Shown one piece after another: positions 44,538-52,639 of a DNA stretch of 64,000 nt (position 1 is the first letter of the stretch; the number at the start of each line of letters is the position of its first letter). Position numbers and translations under genes: made by a program. The stretch is from positions 362,281-426,280 of the forward strand of contig NZ_BFCB01000004.1 of NCBI RefSeq assembly GCF_003569045.1. Reading direction: 5' to 3'. The DNA comes from Aggregatilinea lenta. GTDB taxonomy: Bacteria > Chloroflexota > Anaerolineae > Aggregatilineales > Aggregatilineaceae. A model generated the notes under the pieces. The model ran no database searches. It worked only from the letters and a program-made list of their open reading frames with translations, and had not been told where the DNA came from.

Positions 44538-45719
44538 TTACTGCCCTGTAGTGTCGGTCGCGGTTACACTATCGGTCAGGAAGCTGAATACCGTGCCCAG
44601 GTCAAAACGACGAACGCTGGTAATCGGCGGTTCCAACGCGAACGGCAGGCTATCCGGCTGGGTGATGTTAAAGTTCTGGATCATGTACTGCAAGGTCACG
44701 GACTGGGTCGGCGATGTGCTCAGGTCGCCCGCCGGGCGCAGCGCCAGCGTGATCGGGATCTGCGAGTCGACGGCCCAGGTGAGCACCAGCGCGTCCTGAG
44801 GCGACACACCCAGCGTAATAATGCTCGGCGTGTAGGCCGTCGCGGTCGGCTGTGGCGTCGTGTTCGTCGTCGTTTCTTCGCCAGCGGCTTCCGGCGGCGC
44901 TGCGACTGGCAGCGCGGTCGGCGTCGAGCCGATGAACTCACCGCCCGCCGGGAAGTGCCCCACGTGTAGCACGAACGCGTTTTCGACCGTCATCTGGGTT
45001 ACCAGACGCGGGCGCTGGCTTTGCTCGCTGGGGCTGATCAATACGCCCTGCGGCGAGAGCGGGCTGGGTTCCTGGCGACCCTGTCGCGGCGCGCCGATGA
45101 CCAGCTCACCGGTTTCCAGGGTGGTGATAATCGAGATGTTGTTCGGCAGGCGCGTCTGGAATTCTTCGTCGACGTCGATAAACAGGAACGACAGGATCAC
45201 GTCGACGTAGTCGCCATCCTGAATGCCATAGGCCACCGAGCCGATGCCCGACAGGTCAAGCGGCACCGAGACGGCGCGTGTACCCGGCTCGAGCATCGCG
45301 GCAGCATCGGAGCCGGTCGCGGCGATGTCGCGCAGGTCCTCGACCAGTTGCCGCCGCAACACCGGCGCCCCCCGGAAGAGATCCGTCCGTGCGATCATGC
45401 CCACGACGTCGCTGGTGTTGGTGAAGTAGCTGCCTTCTTCCGGCAGTGCCCGTTCCGGCCAGGGTTGGAGGCTAACACCATCTTCAGGAATCTTCAAGCC
45501 GCGTGGCAGGTCCTGAACGGCGATGACGATATCCACCATCGGCTCGATCTGCGCCACGGGAACTGGTGTGCCCTCATCGTTGATCTGGGCGAGGTCGCCA
45601 ACAGCCTGTGTCGAGACCGCGTCAGTACCGCCGTCGTCCTGGCGGAACATAAGCAGGGCAACCAATACCACGCCAAGCAGGATAATGGCGCCTATAAGGA
45701 TAAGCACTCGACCTCGCAT
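44538..45719 (-). CDS. cpaB: CpaB/RcpC-like Flp pilus assembly protein
   Basis: About 393 residues. A single N-terminal membrane anchor (VLILIGAIILLGVVLVALLMF) is followed by a SAF-like domain (IVIAVQDLPRGLKIPEDGVSLQPWPE, RGAPVLRRQLVEDLRDIA, RAVSVPLDLSGIGSVAYGIQDGDYVDVILS) typical of CpaB/RcpC, and a C-terminal Thr/Pro-rich stretch and tail. GGAGG lies 6 bases before the ATG at 45717-45719. Outer-face component of the Tad pilus. Confidence 0.88.
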   Translation of the reverse strand: MRGRVLILIGAIILLGVVLVALLMFRQDDGGTDAVSTQAVGDLAQINDEGTPVPVAQIEPMVDIVIAVQDLPRGLKIPEDGVSLQPWPERALPEEGSYFTNTSDVVGMIARTDLFRGAPVLRRQLVEDLRDIAATGSDAAAMLEPGTRAVSVPLDLSGIGSVAYGIQDGDYVDVILSFLFIDVDEEFQTRLPNNISIITTLETGELVIGAPRQGRQEPSPLSPQGVLISPSEQSQRPRLVTQMTVENAFVLHVGHFPAGGEFIGSTPTALPVAAPPEAAGEETTTNTTPQPTATAYTPSIITLGVSPQDALVLTWAVDSQIPITLALRPAGDLSTSPTQSVTLQYMIQNFNITQPDSLPFALEPPITSVRRFDLGTVFSFLTDSVTATDTTGQ

Positions 45720-45923
45720 GAACACCCTCCCCCAGAGACGGAATAATGCCCCAGCCTCAATAAACTGTTAATTGATTAAGAAGAGATTGACGCTCGATAC
45801 CTTCAGTGTATCCAGATGCTAATTTTACGCAAACAGTAGGAAAGTCCTACCATACCCGATCCGGCACACAAGGCCGAGCAGCCGCAGAGCAGAATAGGAG
45901 ACAGGCCGGGCGCTCGTGCCCGG

Positions 45924-47003
45924 TTACGTTGCGGGGAGCAGAATCACGAAGCGGTTAAGCCCCTCTTCTGCGCTGGTCACGTCGAGCCGTCCCCCCACTA
46001 ACTCGACGCGTTCTTTCAACGTGCGCAAGCCAAACATATTCTCGTCGTGTGTTTCAGACAGTGCCTGCACCGGGTCGAAGCCGCGCCCATCGGTATCGAT
46101 CGTCGATTTGGCCCACTCCGGCCCCATGTCGAGCACAATGTTCACGTTCTTGGCGCTCAGGCTGTCGCGCGCGTGGCCCATAATTTCCTGAATGGAGCGG
46201 AACATCATCACTTCAATATGGCCCGGCAGGCGGCGTTCGTCGCCCAGCACGTTGAGCTGCGTATTGATTTCGGTCTTTTCCTGGTAGGCTTCGACGTAGC
46301 GCCGGATCGTAGGCACCAGACCCAGATCGTCCAGCATCATCGGGCGCAGGTCGAAGATAAAGTCGCGCACTTTCTGGAACGTCCCGCTGGCAACCACCTT
46401 CAGTTGATCCAGCTCGTCCCGTGCGCGATCGGGGTTGCGGTCGAACAGGCGCTGGCAGATTTCCGCTTGCAGAATGAAGTTGGTCAGCGACTGTGCGGGC
46501 CCGTCGTGCATCTGGCGCGCGAGGCGCTGTCGTTCGGTCTCCTGCGCCTCGACAATACGGATGACGACCTGATTGGACAGGCCAGCTTCAGCCGCCGCGG
46601 ACGATCCGCTGGGCATATACCCTGTCGGGGACGACATGTGATCGGGCAGGACGCCTTCCATCAGCGCCACGACGCGGGTGAAAGTCTCCTCAAACAACTG
46701 CAGCTCTTCCTGCGTCCCTCTGAGCTTTTCGAGCTGGCCCTGCATGGTCAGCAAGCGCGTTTTGGCGTCGAGCGCGTCGTCGTATGCCGACTTAATGTCC
46801 GCGCGCGGAATCGTGTCGAAGTTCCCTTCGATGCGCCGCAGCTGCGAGCTGACCGCCACGTTCTTCTCGCGCAGCCGGTCGACTTCCAACTGGCTCTGTT
46901 CGATGAGCTGCTGATTCTCACGGATTCGCCTGCGTAGCCGGTCGTGCTCGCTGCGAAATTCCGCCAATACTTCATCTCGTGATGCCATCGCGCTCTGGGC
47001 CAT
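45924..47003 (-). CDS. NarL-type (DegS-like) sensor histidine kinase, no membrane segment
   Basis: 359 residues. The long N-terminal coiled coil (about 10-115, e.g. LRRRIRENQQLIEQSQLEVDRLREK) is followed by a HisKA_3 domain (ERQRLARQMHDGPAQSLTNF, phospho-His166) and a HATPase_c domain. The N-box position reads SIQEIMGHARDSLSA, with His where the family has Asn, and the next glycine loop is DTDGRGFDP. It is soluble, so input must be cytosolic or via the coiled coil. The gene is 37 bases after the response regulator, and both precede the Tad block. Confidence 0.9.
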   Translation of the reverse strand: MAQSAMASRDEVLAEFRSEHDRLRRRIRENQQLIEQSQLEVDRLREKNVAVSSQLRRIEGNFDTIPRADIKSAYDDALDAKTRLLTMQGQLEKLRGTQEELQLFEETFTRVVALMEGVLPDHMSSPTGYMPSGSSAAAEAGLSNQVVIRIVEAQETERQRLARQMHDGPAQSLTNFILQAEICQRLFDRNPDRARDELDQLKVVASGTFQKVRDFIFDLRPMMLDDLGLVPTIRRYVEAYQEKTEINTQLNVLGDERRLPGHIEVMMFRSIQEIMGHARDSLSAKNVNIVLDMGPEWAKSTIDTDGRGFDPVQALSETHDENMFGLRTLKERVELVGGRLDVTSAEEGLNRFVILLPAT

Positions 47004-47040
47004 GCTGTCTACCTTTTGACTTCCATTTTTGGGTGAGGCC

Positions 47041-47778
47041 TCACCAATCGCGCTTCAAGTCCGGGTCGGCTTCCCTGGGCCGGACCCAGCCCCGTTTTAA
47101 TGCATAGACCGCTGCTTGCGTCCGGTCCCGGACGTCCAGTTTCTTCAGAATCGACGTCATATGGTTCTTGACGGTCTGGTGGCTGATACCCAGCGACTGT
47201 GCAATCTCTTTGTTGCTCTTGCCTTGTGTCACGTACTGGAGAATCTCCATCTCGCGCGGGCTGAGTGGCACAAAATGCTCGCCGGGATCGATCATGTACG
47301 GACCGGTTGCCGCTTCGACGCCTGCATCTAGCCACATCCGCAGCGTTTCTTCGTCGAAGGTATGGTTATCCACCACGTACAGGCCGTTCGCGACGCGGCG
47401 CACGATGTCTACCAGCAGTTCCGGCTCGATGTCCTTCGGGCAGTACGCCGACGCGCCCGATCGCATAGCGTGCAAAACCTGCTCGCGGTCGTCATAGGCC
47501 GTCAGCAGCACGACGCGTGTATTCAGGTGCCCTGCCTTCAAGCGACTCGTCACTTGAAGCCCGTTCATGTTTGGAAGATTGATGTCGAGAACAACAACAT
47601 CCGGCTGAAGGTGGTGAACCAGTTCCAGCGCCTCTTCCCCACTCGCGCCTTCACCTATCACCTCAATGCCCTCTTCAACCTCGAAGAGGTTCCGAACGCC
47701 CTGGCGAAACACAGGATGATCGTCCACAATCACGAGGCGGAGAGTGCGCAGATCGTCACCCACTTGGCTATCACTCAT
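47041..47778 (-). CDS. NarL/FixJ-family response regulator
   Basis: 245 residues. The receiver (LRLVIVDDHPVFRQGVRNLF; phospho-acceptor Asp65 in VVVLDINLPNMNG; Lys in AYCPKDIEPELLVDI) is followed by a LuxR-type HTH (PLSPREMEILQYVTQGKSNKEIAQSLGISHQTVKNHM). It pairs with the DegS-like kinase downstream. The genes right after are the Tad pilus genes, which are the likely but unproven target. A candidate promoter lies at 47845-47874. Confidence 0.93.
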   Translation of the reverse strand: MSDSQVGDDLRTLRLVIVDDHPVFRQGVRNLFEVEEGIEVIGEGASGEEALELVHHLQPDVVVLDINLPNMNGLQVTSRLKAGHLNTRVVLLTAYDDREQVLHAMRSGASAYCPKDIEPELLVDIVRRVANGLYVVDNHTFDEETLRMWLDAGVEAATGPYMIDPGEHFVPLSPREMEILQYVTQGKSNKEIAQSLGISHQTVKNHMTSILKKLDVRDRTQAAVYALKRGWVRPREADPDLKRDW

Positions 47779-47844
47779 TCGGGAACGTGGCCCCTCACAT
47801 TTACAATGATCCTAAATTCTCGATCCTATATTTACGTTTCCGCG

Positions 47845-47874
47845 AGTATACCATAGACCAAAATCAGCGCACAA
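47845..47874 (-). promoter_or_regulatory. Candidate promoter for the two-component/Tad run
   Basis: On the minus strand TTGTGC (47869-47874), an 18-base spacer and TATACT (47845-47850) lie about 70 bases before the response regulator. The -10 box matches 5 of 6, while the -35 box is moderate. Confidence 0.35.
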
Positions 47875-47931
47875 GCTACCACACTGGAAGGTAGCAAGGC
47901 AGCGCAAGGTAGCCTCGCAACCGTGCGGCCC

Positions 47932-49512
47932 TTACGGGCGTCCCAACTCACCCGCCCCACAGGCTGCGGGCCAGTGCAACGCATAAACGGCCATGTTCCC
48001 CTGCCCTTCGGCACGCGCGTAAGGTGCGTCCGTGACGAATACAGGCGCGTCGCCCAGGCGCGGATCGTCCGGGTCAGCGGGGATCTGGCTCGGCAGCGCG
48101 ACCAGATAGCGCGCATCGCGCGTGCACATCAGATCCATCAGCGCCGCGTCATCGCGGATGATCGGCACCACATCCGGCGTCACCAGCCCGGCGAGGTCCA
48201 CGAGCGGATGGGGGGCATAGTAGCCCAGTGCGCCGATGTCGTGCGCGGCCAGCGTGACGTCCGGCGGAATATTCGCCTCCACCCATTTCGCCGTCGCGAC
48301 CATTTCGCTCTGGATGATCCGCACGTCCCGGCCATATGCCTGCGCGCCGACCACCCAGAACACCCCGAACAGCGCCGCGACAGACACGGCAAGGCTGCGG
48401 CTGAGCACGCGGCGGGCCATCGTGCGCCGCGATCCGCGCACGATCATCAGCGTGCCCGCCACCCCATACAATACCAGCGGCGGCAGCGCCGGAATCACGT
48501 AGCGGCCATGCTGGTAACTGGCGGGCAGGCGCAGCGCGTATGCCGAGAGATCGAGCACCGTCCAGGCCAGCGGCAGCAGCAGGAGTGCCTCCGCGCGTGA
48601 GGCATGCAGCCGCCGTATCACGGCGACAACCGCCACAACAATTCCCGGCAGCAGCATCAACTGCGCACCCGCCAGAATCGGCGTCAGCAGCCGCGCGTAG
48701 CGCTCAGCAATCGACAGGTCCAGCAGCGGCGCATATTCGGCCTGCTTCGCGGAGGCGGTATCCGGCAGCACCGATCCGGCGATATCCAGGTTCAGCAGCG
48801 CATACGGCAGCATGCCAAGCAGCCAGCCCGCCACGAGGCCCGCGCCCCATGCCGTCAAATCGATCCACCCGTCCCGGTTGCGCGGCCAGACAGCGGCTGC
48901 GGCCAGCCCCACCAGGGACACCAGTCCCGCGCCTTCGGGCCGGGTGGCAGTTAGGGCTGCGCCCGCCAATCCGGCTGCGCCGCCGCTCAGCGCCCGCAGG
49001 GATCGCGGCATCGGATGAGCCGCCTCATCGATCCCCCGCACGCCCAGCAGCGTCACGCCAAGCAGCAGCGCACAAAACAGGCTTGTCTCCATGCCAGATG
49101 CCGCCGCCCAGACCAGATGCCACGTCAGCACGGTCGCCAGCCCGGTCCACAGCCCAATCTGCTTGAGCGCCGGGAAGAACCGTTCCGCCAGCCGCGCCGC
49201 GAACCATCCGCATGCGGACAACGTCACCGCGCCGAGCGCAAACGTCCATACGAAGATCGGCACGCCGAGCCAGTGTCCCGCCGCCAGCAGTAGCGTGTAC
49301 AGGGGCGAGGTCGCCGCCGCGCTGGCGTGCCCGGCCAGGAACGCCCATTCACCATGCGCCGCGAGATTGCGCGCGTACGCCTGGTGAATCCACGCATCAT
49401 CGAGCGCGAAACCCACCTCGTACGTCGCCGCCGACACCGCGACGTAAACCACCACGCCCAGTGTCGCCACCAGCGCGATCAGCGCATCCCGTTGAGTCAC
49501 CCGCCGCCGCAT
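47932..49512 (-). CDS. Multi-pass membrane protein, GT-C glycosyltransferase-like
   Basis: About 526 residues with roughly ten hydrophobic segments and a C-terminal extracytoplasmic domain. The first loop holds EVGFALDDAWIHQAYARNLAAHGEWAFLAG, with the paired acidic residues (DD) typical of GT-C enzymes using polyprenyl-phosphate sugars. A similar Chloroflexi-type membrane protein is upstream, and the stop of that gene (TGA) ends one base before this ATG, so the two are coupled. Substrate not known. Confidence 0.7.
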   Translation of the reverse strand: MRRRVTQRDALIALVATLGVVVYVAVSAATYEVGFALDDAWIHQAYARNLAAHGEWAFLAGHASAAATSPLYTLLLAAGHWLGVPIFVWTFALGAVTLSACGWFAARLAERFFPALKQIGLWTGLATVLTWHLVWAAASGMETSLFCALLLGVTLLGVRGIDEAAHPMPRSLRALSGGAAGLAGAALTATRPEGAGLVSLVGLAAAAVWPRNRDGWIDLTAWGAGLVAGWLLGMLPYALLNLDIAGSVLPDTASAKQAEYAPLLDLSIAERYARLLTPILAGAQLMLLPGIVVAVVAVIRRLHASRAEALLLLPLAWTVLDLSAYALRLPASYQHGRYVIPALPPLVLYGVAGTLMIVRGSRRTMARRVLSRSLAVSVAALFGVFWVVGAQAYGRDVRIIQSEMVATAKWVEANIPPDVTLAAHDIGALGYYAPHPLVDLAGLVTPDVVPIIRDDAALMDLMCTRDARYLVALPSQIPADPDDPRLGDAPVFVTDAPYARAEGQGNMAVYALHWPAACGAGELGRP

Positions 49513-49513
49513 G

Positions 49514-51079
49514 TCACTTCCCATCGCCGCTCACGATCTCGAACAGGCGTAGATCGTCGCCAGGGTCTGCCGTTCCCTGGTCATAGACCCGACGTTCGCG
49601 CAAGAATGAGACATGCGACCGGCCTAAATAAAGGTCGTCAAATGGGCGTGTGCGGTCGGCATCCAACACGAGATGCGTCACGCCATACTGCGCCGCGATT
49701 TCCGTCACAGCGCTGGGGTCCGCGTTGGGCAGCACCACGCCGCCCAGCCCGGTATGGTAGTAGAGGCTCGCCGGATTATTGATCATCACTACGGCGTCCG
49801 CAGGCAGGTCCGCAGGCAGCGCTTCGTAGGCTTTGTCCGCCGTATTCCATGCATCGCGGCGTCCCAGGAGCAGGCCCAGGCTCAGCGCCACCGCCAGCGC
49901 CACCAGCGCGCTCGAAAAGACGCGCTGCGCCTGCCGTCGTTTCCAGCCCCGGCGCACTGCCGCCCACGCGATCGCGTCGTCCAGCCCGGCCAACCCAAAC
50001 GCCGCCCAGAAGGGCAGCAATGCCGAGGAGGAGTGGAACAGTCCGCCCCGGTAGCCCGGATAGGCGAACACGAACGTCATCGCCAAATGCAGCCCAATCG
50101 CGTACAGCGTCACGCCGGGCGCCCACGGATGCCGCCGCCGCGTGATCAAGCCGAGCAGCACGAAAGGGCCCAGTACGATCCACGTTTCGACGGCGACGAA
50201 CGTGCCCACGTTGTTCTGGAATGCCACCCACCGCGACTCGATGATGTTCCCGGCGCCCCAGTGCAGGAAGTCGTTCAGTGTCACGCCCGGCGGATAGTTG
50301 ACGAGATCCTCGTAGCCGCGCAGCCACACGGTTTGCATACCACCCACCGGCAGCGGCGTGCCGATCACCGACAGGTTGCGTACAAACCACGGCAGCATCA
50401 CGATCAGGTAGGCGATCAGCACCACAGCGGCCCGCAGGATGCGCTGCTTCGCGGACGCTGCCCCATTCGGCCACAGGGCGACGAGCAGCGCGACTAACAG
50501 CACCAGCAGGCCATCGGCGCGCGTCAGGTGTGCGAGTGCGCTGCAGGCGCCTGCCAGCGCGAACCACCGCCACGATCCCTGCGCGCGCCCCTGTCCCATG
50601 GCGGCCAGCGCACCCCCGCCAACCAGTCCATACAGCGCAAAGGTGTCCGTCCCGGTCCAGTACGGCGCGAAGAATCCACCGAACAGCACCAGCAGTGCGC
50701 CCACGATCGCATGGCGTTGCGTCTGCCCCACCTGCCACCCGATCCACGCAGCCAGCGTCACCAGTCCTGCCAGGCACAGCGCCGACGATACTTGGGCCGC
50801 GCCGAACGACACGCCCAGCAGAGCCGCACTCCCTGCGATCACCAGCGATTCGAGCGGCATCCAATACGTATGGCTCGGTCCCGGCAGATGATCGGGCGCG
50901 TTCAGGTAGATCCACAGGTACGGATCGGTCAGCCCATCGCCGTCCGCCAGACGCGCTCCGGCATTGTAATAGTAGTAGGCATCGGTGTAGCCCGGTTGGG
51001 AAATGAGCGTGGCATAGCCTCCGGCGACAACCAGCGCTACCACGAACACAGAGACGTAAAACCGGCGCGAGAGCATCAT
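49514..51079 (-). CDS. Multi-pass membrane protein, GT-C-like
   Basis: 521 residues, about ten hydrophobic segments. The first loop reads QPGYTDAYYYYNAGARLADGDGLTDPYLW and is followed by PSHTYWMPLESLVIAGSAALLG, the early luminal loop of GT-C-type proteins. The C-terminal domain (DAVVMINNPASLYYHTGLGGVVLPN) is soluble. It lies between two other GT-C-like genes on the same strand, 39 bases after the gene at 51119. These may assemble a surface polymer, which is an inference. Confidence 0.7.
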   Translation of the reverse strand: MMLSRRFYVSVFVVALVVAGGYATLISQPGYTDAYYYYNAGARLADGDGLTDPYLWIYLNAPDHLPGPSHTYWMPLESLVIAGSAALLGVSFGAAQVSSALCLAGLVTLAAWIGWQVGQTQRHAIVGALLVLFGGFFAPYWTGTDTFALYGLVGGGALAAMGQGRAQGSWRWFALAGACSALAHLTRADGLLVLLVALLVALWPNGAASAKQRILRAAVVLIAYLIVMLPWFVRNLSVIGTPLPVGGMQTVWLRGYEDLVNYPPGVTLNDFLHWGAGNIIESRWVAFQNNVGTFVAVETWIVLGPFVLLGLITRRRHPWAPGVTLYAIGLHLAMTFVFAYPGYRGGLFHSSSALLPFWAAFGLAGLDDAIAWAAVRRGWKRRQAQRVFSSALVALAVALSLGLLLGRRDAWNTADKAYEALPADLPADAVVMINNPASLYYHTGLGGVVLPNADPSAVTEIAAQYGVTHLVLDADRTRPFDDLYLGRSHVSFLRERRVYDQGTADPGDDLRLFEIVSGDGK

Positions 51080-51118
51080 GGCGCTGCCGCCCCGGCAAAA
51101 AAACCAAACGCCACGACC

Positions 51119-52615
51119 CTACCCCTCCTGCCGCACAAAGATCACGGACCGGCCATCGTCAAACTGCTGTTCCTGCCACGTATCAGCGTGGTCGCGCAAC
51201 CCGCTGGCAAGCACGCTGTCCGCCTCGATGACCACGAAGCCAATGCTCTGTTCTTTAAGCCGATCCAGCCAATTGTCCTGCAGATAGGTAGTCTTCAGAT
51301 ACTCGCGCAGGAAGGCGTCGTCGTACAGGTCCGTGCGCCCGTCAACGTACACCGGCACGTCCGGCGCGGCGAACATCAGGTAGCCGCCCCAGTTGTACGC
51401 GTTGAACATCGCGCCGGGCGGTGGGGTATCATGCAAATAGGCCGCCGCCTCAACCGGCAGATTGGCACGCTGGACCTTTTCCATATCCGCCGAGTTCAGC
51501 GTGAGGACGATCTGCGCCAGGGCAGCCAGCGTGATGACGGCCAGCAGCAGCCAGTTGATCGCCAGCCGCGCGCCACGCGCGCGCCGCGCCGGGACGATTT
51601 GCCAACCCCGATCGGTCAGCCAGCCATCGATTGCGCGCGTCAGCACCGGGGTCGCGACGATAGCGAACACGGCGATGTTGCGCGCCGACGACAGTGCCAT
51701 GAAACCCGTACCGGCCACCAGCGCCAGATCCGTCCAATCGATCCGCCGCGTGTCCAGGCCCTGCGCGGCCAGCACACCGAGCAGCAGCAGCGCAAATGCC
51801 CAGGTCGTTGGGTCGTGGAAGTTCGGCGAGGCCCATTCCTGAATGTAGTCCTGCAGCACGCCGATCTGGACCGTACGCAGCGGATAAGCCAGCATCGTCA
51901 GGCCGTAGGGATTCAGCACCACAGCCGGCACGGATACGACAAGCACGAGCGCCTGCTTACGCAACCGCCCCCAGCGCACGACACGCTCGTCTTCGGGGTT
52001 GAACAGGTTACCCAATACCTCCCCCGCCAGCGCGCCAACCATGAAGATGAACCCGATCGCGAAGCCGCCGTGCAGGTTGGACCACACCGCCATCAGCAGT
52101 GGAATCAACCACAGGCGGTCGATACCGCGCCGCTTGTAGAGGTGCAGCAGATAGAGCACGACCGCGCCGAGCACAAACGAGAACATCTGGGGGCGTGGCG
52201 ACCAGAACACCGCTGCCGCCGCCGCGCCCAACACCACCGCAAACGCGCGCAAATAGGCGTTGCCCGCACACATCAGGTACACCGGCGCCATGCCTGCTGT
52301 CGCCAGTGCCGCCGTCAGCAGCGCCAGGCCGATATTGCCCGCGTCACCAGGTTCAGTGCCGCCGCCGAACAGATCGTAGGCAGTGTACAGGATCATCTGC
52401 GATCCCCAACTGTGATCGATCCACTCGTGACTGAGCCGCGTATGCGAAAACGGGTCCGTGTGGGGGATTTGGCCCGTTTCGACGATCCGCTCTCCGCTCC
52501 GCAGATGCCACCACGTATCGGTATCCACCGGGACACGTACTGCGATGGCAAACAGCATGACGAACAAGATCGCGACGGCCAGCCGCTCGGTCGTCAGTTT
52601 GCGCACAAAGGCCAT
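51119..52615 (-). CDS. Multi-pass membrane protein with DTWWHL motif, GT-C-like
   Basis: 498 residues. The first extracytoplasmic loop is VPVDTDTWWHLRSGERIVETGQIP followed by DPFSHTRLSHEWIDHSWGSQ, a pattern seen in a widespread family of GT-C-like proteins that start with a DTWWHLxxG motif. About ten hydrophobic segments and a soluble end (DVPVYVDGRTDLYDDAFLREYL) follow. Function unknown; surface polysaccharide assembly is a reasonable guess from the fold and two similar neighbours. It is 24 bases after the DUF389 protein. Confidence 0.72.
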   Translation of the reverse strand: MAFVRKLTTERLAVAILFVMLFAIAVRVPVDTDTWWHLRSGERIVETGQIPHTDPFSHTRLSHEWIDHSWGSQMILYTAYDLFGGGTEPGDAGNIGLALLTAALATAGMAPVYLMCAGNAYLRAFAVVLGAAAAAVFWSPRPQMFSFVLGAVVLYLLHLYKRRGIDRLWLIPLLMAVWSNLHGGFAIGFIFMVGALAGEVLGNLFNPEDERVVRWGRLRKQALVLVVSVPAVVLNPYGLTMLAYPLRTVQIGVLQDYIQEWASPNFHDPTTWAFALLLLGVLAAQGLDTRRIDWTDLALVAGTGFMALSSARNIAVFAIVATPVLTRAIDGWLTDRGWQIVPARRARGARLAINWLLLAVITLAALAQIVLTLNSADMEKVQRANLPVEAAAYLHDTPPPGAMFNAYNWGGYLMFAAPDVPVYVDGRTDLYDDAFLREYLKTTYLQDNWLDRLKEQSIGFVVIEADSVLASGLRDHADTWQEQQFDDGRSVIFVRQEG

Positions 52616-52639
52616 AAACTCGCCCTGCCTCTTGCCCTA

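Noticed and set aside
45836-45850. Short palindrome GTAGGA-AAG-TCCTAC upstream of cpaB
   Set aside because: Six-base arms are expected by chance in a window this size, and no second site is seen.
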